Source: Branchiostoma floridae (Eukaryota > Chordata > Leptocardii > Amphioxiformes > Branchiostomatidae). From it: 60,000 nucleotides of DNA. The stretch is from the NCBI RefSeq assembly GCF_000003815.2, contig NC_049985.1, positions 9,478,247-9,538,246 on the forward strand, read 5' to 3'. The notes under the pieces are model-generated. The model worked only from the letters and a program-made list of their open reading frames with translations, did not search any database and was not told the origin of the DNA. This document shows, piece after piece, positions 51,001 to 60,000 of this stretch. Position 1 is the first letter of the stretch; each line of letters starts with the position of its first letter. The translations under genes were made by a program, and so were the position numbers.

Positions 51001-54000
51001 CTTTAAAATAATACCACTTACAAAATAAGTATTCATCTAATCATCTTGGACCCATCAACATCAAGACACAACTGCATGCTTGTTTTCCTAGAGAACAGAG
51101 AAACCTGACTCACCTTGGTGATAGAACGTCAGCCATGCGTACATGAATCCCAGCAACTGGAGGAAAAACACAGCGACAAAATTTCATTAGCGAAACCTCA
51201 ATGTCTACACACTCGCAATTGTTGGATGCATGACGTAAACTACTCGTTACGCCCACACAAACTGTTGGAAGCGAGATGACAGAGCGGGGTTCGTGATTAA
51301 TTACACACCAAACCTCCGTGGATGTGAAATACAGCCGACTGATTATCGTAGGAGACCTGTGATTTTGTGTCTGTAATTAGTAGGTAAGGGGTGAGGGGAA
51401 TATAAACAGGTATCATTATTCAATACAGCAGTTTCTCTATAGAGGAGGATCTTCTGTAATTGTTCATGTGGAACAATCTGAAAAGGAACAGGGATATGAC
51501 ACCTGGCTGACTAGGGAGGGTCAGAAAGGATGGCAAAGCTGGGTAGGAATTGGTTAGACAAGACATTACACAAGTCTTGGTAAAAAAACTGCAATTGGGA
51601 GTCTACCAAAGAAACGTGGAGTAATATTATGATGAATAAACATTATATAAAAAAATACTTGTTGTTTCCTGATTTAAACATGCTTCAATGTCACACCTTG
51701 TGCGTGTATCATTAAAACCTTAGATCTCAGAAGGTACAAGATGCATTGGATGCTTTTGGATAGCAAACAAAAAAACAAGTGACACAGAGCAGAAAGAAAC
51801 GCTTGTAAAAGCATTGTGTCAATCAAAACCCTTTTTATTAGTACTGTACGTTATTGGTGAAAGGCCTTTGCATTCACTTTCCATTTGTACTATAATTTAT
51901 TTTTTGATGTGCCATAATTCTTTCTTTAAAATTACAGAATGTAATGAATGTGTATCTCCAAAAAAAAAAATCTTTTTTTTGTGCAATTCATTTCCAACCA
52001 TGTTACTTTTTTGGGTAGTCATTTTACAAATTGTTTACAGCATTTCACCCTGTCTCATGATCCTTCTCCTTTTGTCCCCAAGAGGCCTTGATATAAAGGG
52101 AAGCACACTTCAGTAGATGATACGTCACAAACACATGTCTCTGCCAGCTGTATGAGAATAAGCAATTGCCTTATATGTCCATGCACATCGTGCTATACAG
52201 AAAACAACATCCGTATTTATCAACCTCAGATGTTGGAAAGTGTTTGAAGCGCAGGCTCAAATGTTCTATCTAAAGCTGTCTATTCTTACAGCTCGCTATT
52301 TATATACTAGTACACGTGGGGAAAACAAGTGGTTGTTAGAGCCAATAATGAATGTCTTTGTGCATCAGCATCATTTGTGGACACCTTGTTTCCGTTCATT
52401 CTGAACCAAAAGAGCTAACTATAGAAACAATATTATGTGATAAGGATTGTGCTATGAATAGAAAGGATTTCATGCAAAATCATATCATATTTGGGGCAAT
52501 ATAATTCTCTTCTGCACACAAGTAGTAAAGTCACCACCGTGTGGTTTTATTTAACCTTGGAGATACATATTCTGTATACACCGGAACATCTCAAGAAAGA
52601 CGTACATGTTTAAAGGTTGCTCAAAAATGTCTCAATACTTACCGTTTCCACAAACTCGAATTTTTTGCGCTCCTGAACCTCCTGGAGCTTGAAGACGTAC
52701 TGTAAGGAACTTTCATGGAAGTGTCTCTTCTCCATGTCCAGCTGGGCATCCGCCTGAAAACAGGAAGGCAATGGTTACAGGTAACTGTGCAGGAGAGAAA
52801 CCTTTCAGCTGGATATGGTACTGCACTTCAAGCAGTCCACATTCTAAACATTTCTTCTTCAGGTTGTTATAAGCTGAATTTTTTTTCTTCAGATTTCTTT
52901 CTAAAATAACTATTATCCAGTTATCTCTGTTGATTTTCTGGCTTGTTCAGTTATGCTATGATGACAAAACCATATGGCAAGTTTCATTTCAATATTGCAA
53001 AGGTATTTATTTTACCACCAAGAAAAAGAGCCACCTGTTTGTTAGATACAGTACTGCAGCTCTTGGCTTCACGAACAAAACATGCTCATTGGCCGGACAG
53101 GCAATGAGATTCACCCAGCAGGGATATACCCAAGGCAAGAAGAGGCTTAAACCATCATAACATCATATCCAACTTATATTCTAAGTGACAGCCTACCTCT
53201 TGAAGTTTCTCATTCTGTTTCTTGGCAGACAGTTTCATGTATGTGTCCAGAGATGTACAGAATTTCTCTGTCTGCTTCTCAAACTTCTTCTTTTCCTCCT
53301 GGAAGAAAAATATAACACTTATCATTTTGTTTGGACAAGCCTACAATTTAGTAGGTAGGTAGTATCAGTTTTCTTGTCAGAATCTTGAGTGCTCTTTATT
53401 ACTGTAACTTACTGCTGCATCCCATAGCTTGTCTATATAAACCTTTTCACAGAGACCAGAACGCATGTGCACTGACAGGATTCCAGGTAATATGTCAAAG
53501 GTAAAGTCCCTGTATTAAAAGAAAACAAAACCCGTCTGGACGTTGTTATGCAAATCAAAACAATGGTTGAGACTATTTTCTTTTTTGGGGGGAATTTACC
53601 TTTGACTTATTACCTAGAATTTCTGTTGCTGCACATGCATTCTTATCTCTGTGAAAGGGCTTATACAAGATGTTCTGCGACCATACACGGAGGGTCTAGT
53701 TGAAAATACTGTCCACCTCCTTGCTTCCTCTTCCATTACTCAGCAATCTTTATAAAGCGCGACCTGCGAGTTTGATGTAATCATTTTGTCGTGTACCAAA
53801 CACAGCAGAACTAATGGAAAAGGCAGTAATCTCACAAATGTCAAAACAATTGCATCAGGAATGATTGGAGCTGCGCTGTTTTCACAGGGTCGCTCTCTGG
53901 ACTTCACCAAGCAGCAGTCAATAATCATCAAACCTAGAGGCAATCAGTTCTAACCACATTGTATATTAGGAGTCTAATGGCTTGAAACTGTCTGTAACTG

Positions 54001-57000
54001 ATCAAACTTTTTAAATACTTTGTGGACTTTTTCTGCATTCATCATCATATTGCTGACATTTTTCTTTTTTCTTTCATTATTGCTCTCCCTGAAAGAAGAT
54101 TCATTTTTATGTTTTCAAACCTCTTCCCTCATCCTTCTATGCCCTTGTTATGTGATTATATTGCCAAGTTGTAAGTAAATTTGGGACACACAAATATAGA
54201 TAGCATTGTCTATGGGCTCTGATGGATAATCCATGTTATTACTATATATTAGACCAGGGAAGACTGGGTCAATCCCTAATCTTATTTGACAGTGCAGAAA
54301 GAAATCTAACTTGTTTTTTGTCTTACAACTTATGTGTGATTAGTCTTCATAAAATATATGATATGCACGAAAAGTGAGAGATATCTTTTTACAAACCTTA
54401 CATTGTGAAAGTGCAGTTAAGTGCCCAGCAGCATGCATTACCCACAATGTTCACACCTTATTCCAGACAATCTTAGATTTTTCCTCTGTCCCAAACATGT
54501 TACCTTGGCCACTCCTAGCTGCGTCTTGCGGAAATTCTCCATAAGACTTATGTGACTCATGGCATTTTCCAGCTACAAGATCAATACAAAACACATTAGT
54601 GCAACCCTCTATAGAATATGCTATTCAACAGGGATGTCTTATTTCAGTGGGCACAACAGTGGGTTCTCTTCTATACTCTGTCATAATGGATGCCAACTGA
54701 ATCATCACTGACAAGAATACGTGAGGGTCTGTATGGCTTTACACATGAGGCAATGTGTGCTAAATGTAGCCAACTCACTCTGATTCAACGTCAAGTGTTG
54801 GCAGTAATATATTCATGAAGTGTAGATGGTTGCTTTTGATTCCATCTAGCGAGTTACTTGTTGTCTAGAAGTTATCATGAAATGTTGTTCACAGAATCTC
54901 CATATGGTGTGGTCAAATGCCAGATTACCCAAAGGCAACAAAATGTTGCTGTTTTGCAGCTTAGTTTTACCAGTTCAAATACCTGCTGCATAGCGCATAA
55001 AGGACAAGATTTGTTAATAGTATTGTTGCTGCCTTTCCTAAATTTACCTATAAGCTTTGACTGGTTTTCCCCATGCAGACCCTCATAGGTGAAAAATGTA
55101 TTGACAGGGGCAGTAATTGTGACCAAACCTTATACCAACTGTCAGTAGATAACAGGACTGACAGCATTTCTTCAAATTCTTGATGCAAGCTTGTCAGTTC
55201 TTATTTCAGCTTATCTCCATGAATGTCTGTGGCTTATTAACCCACTTTGATTCCACTGAAACAGACACACCTGTTCTTTGACATCTGTCACCTCAATTGA
55301 CCTGATTTTTCTGCTATGTGGCCATCCAAGAAATAACTGCTTCTTTTCGTTAGAACATGTTGTCAGCCATAATTTCCTTGCAATTGCAAACCATCAGAAG
55401 AGACTGCATATTTGTGTAAGTTAAATCATGGCAATGATCTACTATACAGAGATGGTAGGACAAGTCACCATCAGTGAGTTAGGATTATCTTAATAAATTT
55501 CATTGCTGAGGTATGCACCTCCACTGCACATAGCAGGATGGTCAGGTGAGGTGGTTTGTGACATGCAGAACACGGACACATCTTTACCTTCACAGGGTGG
55601 ATTTGGTCTTTACGGAATCTTTCAAGCGGCTCAATCAGCACGGCAGAAGCATTTTCAAGCTGTTACGTGATTGGTTGGGGGTGGGGGGTGGTGATTGGAC
55701 AAGCACGTGGTGGCAGAACACACACACGTGCACAGTGAGTACACCACATAACAGGGGGGGTGGGGGGGGTGGGGAAGGGGTTAAGGTGGGGGCATGAACA
55801 AGAACAGACACCAAACAAATGAAAACACTGTGAGCAGCATAATGATTTTCATCATTACAGGCATGTTAGACAGAATTCTTGCCCATTTCTGATTTCACAC
55901 AAATTTCCAAATGAAGCAGCAGGAAACTTTGCTTTGTCTTAGATGTACAGTCAAAATTTCTGTTGGACTCTAAATACAATGCCATGAAAGACATAAATGG
56001 TCCTTTGACGAAATGGGCAAATATTCTGTCTGATATTATTTCAGAATTAATAAGAAATGTTTCAAGGTGAAGAGGGATGATAATTACATAAAATCAGTGG
56101 ATTAAGTGCTCGGTGCATACTAAACGGATGGGAGTGCAAAGCAGTCACTATGTAAATGTCTAGATTACATAAAAAATTTGAAAGGTAATCCATCTGTCCA
56201 ATACAAACATGTTCAAAATAATCCTTGTTCAAAGCACAAATCTACTATCAAATTCATAACAACTCAAAAACATAACATTTCTTATAAATAATTTTGCTCT
56301 TTTATAACAGTATACTTAAAACCAAATGAAGAAATATGTCATGTCACTGTGTACAATGCTATAATGCATCACTTAAATCTATGCTATGCTGACTGGCTGT
56401 GTACTACTAAGGTACGTCTATGGTTGCCATAAGCCCATCTCACCATCCGGTCTCGCTCATCTTCAATAGTGCCGATCAGCCGCCCAAACTCCTTGAAGGA
56501 ACTCTCTGTAAGACAAGATATGAAAAGTGTTCAAAGACATCTTACAAGGATAAATCACAAACTCTGAAAAAATGTGAAAGTTGAAATAAGCTAGAGTATA
56601 GGCATATGGGGACAAACGAGAAAGGCATATATTGGCATATGGTGACAAACGAGTAAGTGTATACATGTATTAAAAAAACCTGAGCATACGAAATTTGGAG
56701 ATTCATACACTGGCTGGGGAAGTCTTTTCATGACATCTACTGATAAGCAACTGATTTTATGCCAACTGCTGACAAAAAGCCCTTATATACTGCATATGGG
56801 TTTATTTGCAGTTATCAAGAATGTCAGCCAAATTCATAGAGGACAAATTCTTCCTGTTACTACTTCTTCAGCCAAAATTACTGAATGCCAATCTTTGTCA
56901 CTGAGGCATTTACTTCATTTATTTGAGTTGAAACCCACAAACCAGATGGCAAAATCGTATCTGCATCACACTGTGAGTGTAGTGCAAACAATCACAAACA

Positions 57001-57722
57001 CAGTACAAGATCTTGACATTAGCACAGCAAACAGTGGAAACCAACACGAAGTACTGTATGTGAGCTGGCAGCTGGTAGGAAAAGAAGGATGGTGTAAAGA
57101 GTATACCATTTCTGAGGACAAGCAGTTTTGCTGGCCAACAGAAAAAAAAGCTTGTTTGTACAAAACCATAGCATGCTTAGAGACTGTATTTCAAGCCAGA
57201 CCTGTCAAAATGCCTGGCTGAAACAGTGTTTGTATATAGTTGACCCGTTCCTTCATGTCAAGGAAGCACTGATACATAGCAGGGCAGGATTAGCCAAATA
57301 GAGCAGAGAACAGGATGGCTTAAACTCAAGGGAGCAGAAACAATGGCTTTGTAAGGTATGTGAGGCGTTCCTAGTGTTCCTACATGAGGCTCAAGCAGAT
57401 GACAGCATCATTTGACCTCAACAAACAATGCTTTAGTTTAGGGTTGAGTCTGTCTGGTTTTCTTTCTACCATTACAATTCATTTCAAATATCTTTTCTGA
57501 CATTATTCCAACCAAATATTTTTGCAACATTTTTCACAATACTCCCTGTACGATTTCTTTTAGTAATTTTCTACACAAACACCCCACCATTTTGAATGGT
57601 GCACCCCTGAGATAAAGGTGACTTACCTATCTCTATCTCATCATCAGTCATGGTGCTGCCGATACACTCGAACTTGAAGTCCTGCAGCAGCTGGCAGAAA
57701 CTGCGCTGCGCCTTGGACAGGT
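20648..57722 (-). CDS. ARHGAP26-like: GRAF-family Rho GTPase-activating protein (BAR-PH-RhoGAP-SH3), 5' end outside window
   Basis: Minus-strand exons, 5' to 3': 57722-57627, 56505-56444, 55659-55588 or 54572-54504, 53298-53197, 52753-52643, 51156-51114, 41430-41369, 37794-37732, 36482-36416, 36271-36174, 35070-35030, 34894-34838, 33081-33003, optional 32186-32148, 31485-31446, 28327-28265, 27824-27750, 27527-27446, 25362-25304, 24973-24868, 24275-24116, 23879-23618, 23463-23302, uncertain 22657-22612, 21526-21439, 21066-20987, 20736-20648. Phases agree throughout except at the uncertain exon. Domain order BAR, PH, RhoGAP, Pro/Ser-rich linker, SH3 is that of GRAF (ARHGAP26/10/42); oligophrenin lacks the SH3. 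The family senses and bends membrane through BAR-PH, stimulates GTP hydrolysis on RhoA/Cdc42-type GTPases, and uses SH3 to bind dynamin or FAK-type partners. The BAR N-terminus and promoter are beyond 60000. Which vertebrate paralogue is closest cannot be settled here; a pre-duplication single gene is likely. Confidence 0.93.
21439..23879 (-). other. Pro/Ser-rich linker exons of the GRAF-like protein
   Basis: 23879-23618 encodes a proline-rich stretch ([18 protein letters not shown]) and 23463-23302 a serine-rich one ([16 protein letters not shown]). The frame of the latter is set by phase, not by the longer unrelated frame on the same strand. 21526-21439 continues [15 protein letters not shown]. 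The exon candidate 22657-22612 ([15 protein letters not shown]) lies between, but its length (46 nt) breaks the phase unless another small exon accompanies it. These regions are expected to be disordered and phosphorylated. Confidence 0.78.
24116..31485 (-). other. RhoGAP-domain exons of the GRAF-like protein
   Basis: The exons at 31485-31446 and 28327-28265 lead in ([17 protein letters not shown]). 27824-27750 carries [10 protein letters not shown], with the Arg of GLYR as the catalytic arginine finger known for this fold. 27527-27446 gives [13 protein letters not shown], 25362-25304 GLPEPLL, 24973-24868 the [11 protein letters not shown] helix, and 24275-24116 [13 protein letters not shown], with the conserved Asn of the GTPase interface. 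All key RhoGAP residues are present, so the domain should be active. Confidence 0.93.
32148..32186 (-). other. 39-nt proline-rich cassette exon (PH to RhoGAP linker)
   Basis: ACTCTTTCAG acceptor, ATTGGGCCC start, AAG-GTACCT donor; phase 0 on both sides, encoding [13 protein letters not shown]. Without it, DGKEP joins directly to IYQVPGT, which matches the usual family sequence (KEPIY or REPVY). It is therefore probably an alternatively spliced insert. PPPEY resembles a WW or SH3 ligand, but this is only a short motif. Confidence 0.6.
35757..35870. repeat. Dispersed repeat in GRAF intron, relative of 1801-1900
   Basis: TTTTACCACATTTGTGGAAG then GATTGACA, GATGTCAGCCC and TTTGATCCACTCA match the block at 1801-1900 in the TPR gene intron in the same orientation and order. 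No coding content and no clear ends. Confidence 0.6.
37795..41368 (-). other. GRAF intron, no additional gene seen
   Basis: The intron between BAR exons 41430-41369 and 37794-37732. It is AT-rich with only short random frames. No repeat, RNA gene or further exon could be supported. The same applies to the other long GRAF introns not listed separately (28328-31445, 25363-27445 and 41431-45490). Confidence 0.5.
45533..45680. repeat. Left inverted terminal repeat of DIRS element
   Basis: Reverse complement of 50276-50425. The only clear difference is near the end, GTGGAACATGG on the left against GCTGTCACATGG on the complement of the right copy. The extra outer part 45491-45532 is unique to the left end and to the internal complementary region. 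Confidence 0.92.
45758..45865. repeat. Internal complementary region of DIRS element
   Basis: 45758-45830 is the perfect reverse complement of 45491-45563, and 45826-45865 is identical to the reverse complement of 50386-50425. The two parts share ATTGT at 45826-45830, which marks the predicted circle junction. This segment is known in DIRS1 to template joining of both ends. Confidence 0.93.
45858..47744 (-). CDS. DIRS tyrosine recombinase
   Basis: The open frame is 628 codons; only the last roughly 330 residues look like the recombinase, since the first half overlaps the RNase H frame and has biased composition. The domain begins near [15 protein letters not shown] (core-binding helices, with [14 protein letters not shown]). 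It holds the four-part active site: Arg at about 461 (SAGRSQSL), His 571 and Arg 574 in GHSVRSAA, and the nucleophile Tyr 607 in [16 protein letters not shown] segment precedes the Tyr, as in other DIRS recombinases. The enzyme inserts the circular DNA copy by site-specific-like strand exchange. All catalytic residues are kept and the frame ends within the internal complementary region. Confidence 0.9.
   Translation of the reverse strand: MGRASSSPTRRAARFSLVERQSAAKQRPSDSLSRRGHRDRKRCLATWLGSLLRRYKHRWSLVGQGKDSAHQSVRNDGSNFRGSVFLQGQGQFCGSHQIRQFDGSRVYQSSGRHEVDSPSRPCSQPLEFLRGERPPVVGRPCGWPGQRESRFQVEELQPTHRMVCVTKCVRDHSADMSRPPESEGSGPFRIPSQQEALPVCVLGAGPRGGGNGCVHPGLEPVGGSVCIPPVHPCRQGVDENSPRQSAESTSPGTYMGDSGLVSHAPPHVSPRASQAANKPVSTHATGGRDTSPARRVATSSRVDCLRTRYRESEISDGVTRVLLASWRPRTSGLYSSSWRRWSRWCGGKSLDPISAPLNKVLDFLYRLFDKGLQYRTINVYRSAISSTHLNVEGRPIGAHPLVSRFMKGVFELRPPVPKHVFIWDVSVVLKFLRKWAPAKCLSLKQLTLKVAMLVALVSAGRSQSLALLDTCHMSSSKDGLSFEVYKLTKTSRPDKPSHSMFVAKFEQKEVCPVVYLKAYLARTASFRSDSDSRVFRALVKPHKAVCSATIARWLKSVLSEASSVTKGFTGHSVRSAATSAAHQSGVSVKDIMQAANWSSSSTFEKFYNKPSNLSHFGHSVLASASKSC
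46673..48994 (-). CDS. DIRS reverse transcriptase and RNase H
   Basis: The 773-residue frame has RT motifs in order: [17 protein letters not shown] (from about residue 176), [11 protein letters not shown] (about 226), [10 protein letters not shown] (about 262) and the catalytic YLDD box at 292-295. RNase H follows with ESDAS (about 457-461), Glu near 491 in NQLEMMA and Asp near 516 in KSDNSTVV, so its acidic residues are present. Beyond residue 540 comes [11 protein letters not shown], a block seen in DIRS-type elements where a methyltransferase-like domain is often reported; I did not find clear methyltransferase motifs. The last 1,072 nt overlap the recombinase frame. The N-terminal 100 residues have low complexity and the true start is uncertain. 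Confidence 0.9.
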   Translation of the reverse strand: MSRGPDGGGASRAPRVTAAGAAAPIHVNPAPLPASPAVTTSFTGVRSTPVPPVRAETGASGRNLASSCVSLCMQDLGRCPSESQPVPRPLVRALPHGGRLKHFLPVWRTLTSDSVILDIIKGYRLPFKRTPPVQTSIPWTRAMSPEEDLALDLEVETLLQKGAVKEVPFSSDLFISRLFTVPKKSGGLRPVINLRPLNRCLFVPKFKMEHLSLVQDLVRPGDFFCKIDLTDAYFSVAIHSNHQRFLSFAWKNRFYSFVCMAFGISTAPRIFSKILKVITSHLRRRGIRLICYLDDMLILASDYERCRQDAKTATEFIAHVGFVTNLGKSILEPTQRIVFLGSGLDSVTMSLFLPNDKVIELSRLANAVLEKGRLTARELAHVIGKFQAAAVSVLLAPLHFRQLQLLLISTLRQTGRDWDAPVHLPLDARQDLVWWRDSLPQNNDRPIHCPVGDIVIESDASQLGWGAFSDGISTGGRWSVRERTRHINQLEMMAATFAVQSFCKDKVNSAVRIKSDNSTVVAYINRRGGTKSTALADLALNLWSFCVERGLLLSAVHVAGLDNVRADFKSRNFNRLTEWSVSPSVYEIILQICPALRNPRAVDLFASRLNRKLCLYVSWEPDPEAVGTDAFTLDWNQWEALYAFPPFILVGRVLTKIRQDKVQRVHLLAPIWETAAWYPMLLHMLVQEPVRLPTSRFLLTQPVDGTPHPLGESLRLAVWTVSGLDTESLKFRMELPECSWHPGDREPVGYTRPPGGDGLAGVVEKVLIPFRRH
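48795..50225 (-). CDS. DIRS gag-like protein
   Basis: The frame is open from 50294, but the first Met there falls in the inverted repeat region. The Met at 50225 ([17 protein letters not shown]) follows the repeat and is preferred, giving about 476 residues. The N-terminus is rich in Ser/Arg/Lys, the middle is acidic, and the C-terminus is Gly/Arg-rich ([18 protein letters not shown]), as in nucleic-acid-binding capsid-like proteins. No zinc knuckle is visible. A central block (about residues 270-430) is the likely conserved gag-like core of DIRS elements. It overlaps the start of the RT frame by 200 bp in another frame, so RT expression may depend on internal initiation or frameshifting. Confidence 0.8.
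   Translation of the reverse strand: MSDRSSRSRDKRKSQRSHKSDKHKSRSRQVQQEDKKRERVKKITPREFRASTAPPAPPRGAKSNMPAHVRDPAAVPPVTSLAEFKRRMAALPAAQGSSTLHGSEFSLRDSERELSSGHVHEHEENFPENMAEFRAMLGVNTLQEDQNSLRAAFGLMTEEFRGVKEILGSIAASVGSKRPSVPPSEAESVRSKRARTGDSGEESDFSSVSVESFVPLQREPPDPDKVWTARPSVVSYTEQYFGLEKREFADIKHWQGKFLLPTNAPKNLTVPKLDNATMKLLPAVDPIRGKHCINADKPLFTLQEKLLYVPAPILNLWQMLGDCDGNLLSSDLTVMKDCAATAIWLLGSANRYLAEMRRLSLAEVSTVDTAKDLFGMIPDEPSHLVRSDLASKAKELVAGKRALVDSLKPKYEQRPRWGRGQSGASRYGGRGRGSNSRKSRPPPRQSGGNNKFYWGAQYSRSSGQGGDGSFGKKSSK
50276..50425. repeat. Right inverted terminal repeat of DIRS element
   Basis: Pairs with 45533-45680 in inverted orientation. The outer end reads GTCGAGGGACAAT and then the flank CTCAAG. 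The gag frame starts just inside it, so in the minus orientation this repeat is the 5' end and may hold the promoter. Confidence 0.92.
54504..54572 (-). other. Alternative BAR exon B (69 nt)
   Basis: The acceptor CTTGTAG precedes CTGGAAAATGCC; the donor is AAG followed by GTAACA. Phase 0 at both ends. It encodes [20 protein letters not shown] then VAK. It starts with the same LENA as exon A and keeps FRK-x-Q, but replaces the IEPLER segment and is one codon shorter. Including both exons would insert an extra helix turn set in the BAR core, so mutually exclusive use is the likely arrangement. Confidence 0.83.
55588..55659 (-). other. Alternative BAR exon A (72 nt)
   Basis: The acceptor CACGTAACAG precedes CTTGAAAATGCT; the donor is AAG followed by GTAAAG. 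Phase 0 at both ends. It encodes [19 protein letters not shown] then IHPVK. The [11 protein letters not shown] core closely resembles the canonical GRAF sequence (IKPLEKFRKEQ). It can follow 56444 and precede 53298 without a frame shift. Confidence 0.85.
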
Positions 57723-60000
57723 CTGCAAAACAGATCATACACAAAGAATTTTATATTGATATCAAGAAATGGTGAATTCATTTTACATGTTAGTTTGAAA
57801 TAAAGCAAATGGTCAACAGTACTCTTGCATCCAAGACTTTGTAACAGAAGACATGTCAACATTTCAACATCAACTCATAAAAAGAAATAAAAAAATACAT
57901 TGGAAAATGTGAAGACTACAAAATAATAAATCCAATAAAAGTACTAACATAGAAAAATAAATGATATCAACCTTCCTGGCAAAATGGTAATAAATGAGGC
58001 ATAAAAAAACTACAGCAACATAAATTTGGAATACACATCAATAACACGATAATTCAAGTACAGACACAGCGAACACAAAAGGCAAATACTTTCAATACAA
58101 AAGACTATAGATAAAATTATTGCATGATTTATCATTTCTCCAGGCAAATGTCAGTGTGGAGTTACAAACACAGAACCGATACCACATTCATCACCCCAGT
58201 ACAATCACTGGCGCACCCATCCCTATCTAATAACACACACCAGACATACATCATGGGACACATTAAGGTATCATATCAGGTAAACTGGGCCCCAATAGGT
58301 GCCTTAAGTACACAACAGTTATCTTTATGGGCTGTACCAACCCTTTGGAGCTGTGTGATTAATGTGTATGTCCTGGTTTATAGCAGTAAAGCTGATAGCT
58401 GACCTAGTTTTCAGGGATTAGATTTACATGTATAGCTAAATGGGGAACAAGTAAAAAAAATTCTTAACAAAAAAAGGAATACCCTGTCAATTTATCTATA
58501 TAATGACTTCTACCTTATACAAAACTCAACCTTTATTCTATAACAATAATTATTTGATGTGACCACATGGGTATTTATACAATCACCTTGCATATTTTGT
58601 GAAATATGAAAACAGTTTAAAGTCTTCTTGGCTCATACACATCTGGAAATCCAGAATCAATCCCACAGCAGCATTCCATAGGTGCCATGAATTCTAACAC
58701 ATTACTACTCAAATGCATCCTGTGTCATTAGCCCAGAATTCTGCATTTGCCTTATACATTCTCTATCAAATACATATCCTTATTTTGAAAACTACTACAT
58801 GTACTATGATATCACTGTGATATGAATATGATATTTAAAGCATTACATTTCCATATGTCTGTTCATCCCTTTAGTTCGACATTACACAGTTAGGAACAGT
58901 CATGAGAGATGGGTTCCCACATCTCATTACCATCCTGAGCATGCCCCAAACTTGGCCCCTTTCCAGCCCAGAGATTAACACCATGCCAGACACTCTGGGA
59001 TACTTATTTACAGCTAAAGAAAGGTTACAGGGGTCATTTCAAGGACATGGAAAACCTGGGTCTATACAAAAACAACCTAATATTGTTTGACAGCCGTATC
59101 ACCCATTGATGTAATGTGCAACTCTAAGCTTTTGCAGGAAGAGCTCAATTAAAACTTCTTTGTCATGCAAAAAACATGCAGTAAAGAGAAAGTACTGTGA
59201 TCTTGACATTGGCACTGACACTGGCTGAGAAAGCCTATGACAACACACTACCCAAGTGTGGGAGGGACACTCTCAAAACACTTCAGGTGTTAAAGTGAAA
59301 TACAAGTGGCAAGGGCAGAGTACTGTGTGACATGAAGTTGACAAACTACTGCAAGATTTAATGTACAGTGGTAAGTGGGGTCATGGTCATATGTGCACCT
59401 ATGTCTTCTGCAAGTTGGTATATATATGTATTTATTTATGTATATATATTCATAATGCTAGTTGTTATTATAATTCATAGTCACAACTGTACAAATAGGC
59501 ATTCAATTTTTTCTGCAGAGTTCTTCAAAGTTTGACCTCAACCAAACCATTGCTTTCACATATTTCGTAGACCCCAGGACGGGTGTATATGTGACATGGT
59601 ACAGGTGCAGGATTTGTAGCTTCATAAATCACCAGTTCTACAATACTGGTCACATTGTTTTCTAAACATTGTTCTTTTAGTTTTAACACCCAGGGGGTCT
59701 CTTTAAATGAAATTAAATCCTCACTATTTGTCATCACAAATCACACACATGACGTATCTAATGCTTGTCCAGCTCTTACCAACTTACACTTACATTGTAC
59801 CTGTTACCATACTTGATTATAACCTTCTGTTTCTATTAATGTAGTTAGCAATTAAACAATTATCTCCAGAGTCTTTTATGTTCTGGAAGATGATCTATTT
59901 AGTACTGGCAGGCCAGACTGTGTGCTACTAGACTGTGTGTATGAAATAATAAGGGCTACTCTATCAAGATAGAGACAGCTTACATATAGGTAAACAATAT
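57723..60000 (-). other. Upstream GRAF intron, no exon found
   Basis: The exon at 57722 starts inside a codon, so this is intron leading to an exon beyond the window. Minus-strand frames here (for example 59737-59525) do not resemble the BAR N-terminus and lack matching splice phases. A TA-rich tract lies at about 59420-59450. No repeat, RNA gene or regulatory site could be supported. Confidence 0.6.

Larger units (their letters stand above)
51114..57722 (-). other. BAR-domain exons of the GRAF-like protein (first part)
   Basis: The exon at 57722-57627 encodes [18 protein letters not shown], then MTDDEIEI. 56505-56444 encodes [18 protein letters not shown]. One of the two alternative helix exons follows, then 53298-53197 ([13 protein letters not shown] and [12 protein letters not shown]), 52753-52643 ([13 protein letters not shown]) and 51156-51114 ([12 protein letters not shown]). 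These match the order of BAR helices in GRAF proteins, where the basic concave surface binds curved membrane. The first exon starts with two bases of a split codon, so at least one upstream exon is missing. Confidence 0.9.

Noticed and set aside
56730-57221. 163-codon plus-strand frame in GRAF intron
   Set aside because: No recognisable domain, ordinary composition for AT-rich intron sequence, no splice or conservation evidence; lies between two confirmed antisense exons.
59525-59737. Minus-strand 70-codon frame as possible first GRAF exon
   Set aside because: Does not resemble the BAR N-terminus and provides no donor in the phase needed by 57722.

Overview
The window looks like nuclear DNA of an invertebrate deuterostome, most likely a cephalochordate (amphioxus, Branchiostoma). 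This is an inference from small phase-consistent exons separated by AT-rich introns, a chordate-like GRAF-type RhoGAP gene, a DIRS retrotransposon, a tRNA-derived SINE and a membrane NHL protein of a type I associate with amphioxus. No species-diagnostic marker was checked. There are no bacterial features (operons, Shine-Dalgarno sites, CRISPR), and no rRNA or functional tRNA gene was seen.

Layout. (1) 1-6.36 kb, plus strand: the last eleven exons of a tetratricopeptide-repeat (TPR) gene, with a minisatellite in the first visible intron. (2) 6.8-8.2 kb: a 5'-truncated, dead LINE. (3) 10.5-14.15 kb, plus: a five-exon gene for a predicted single-pass type II membrane protein. It has tandem NPxY-type and QPYAV-type motifs inside the cell, a Ser/Thr-rich stalk and a C-terminal six-repeat NHL propeller. 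A complete SINE with a perfect 15-bp target-site duplication sits 5 bp after its stop codon. (4) 15.64-16.08 kb: a MITE-like element with about 100-bp inverted arms. (5) 16.3-18.04 kb, plus: an unrecognised gene built by tandem exon-plus-intron duplication, ending in a Lys/Arg-rich tail. (6) 20.65-57.72 kb, minus: 26 supported exons (including the alternatives) of a GRAF-family (ARHGAP26/10/42-like) BAR-PH-RhoGAP-SH3 protein. Its first exon(s) lie beyond the right edge.

The GRAF gene shows two features not expected from a simple model. One is a pair of homologous, phase-0 exons (55588-55659 and 54504-54572) encoding alternative versions of the same BAR-domain helix, probably spliced in a mutually exclusive way. 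The other is a 39-nt proline-rich cassette exon between the PH and RhoGAP domains. The 9.7-kb intron between two BAR exons carries a complete, apparently intact DIRS1-like tyrosine-recombinase retrotransposon (45491-50425), in the same orientation as the host gene. Its inverted terminal repeats and internal complementary region can be matched base by base.

Exon boundaries were derived by hand from reading frame, splice consensus and phase continuity. Protein family calls rest on recalled family motifs, not on database searches.
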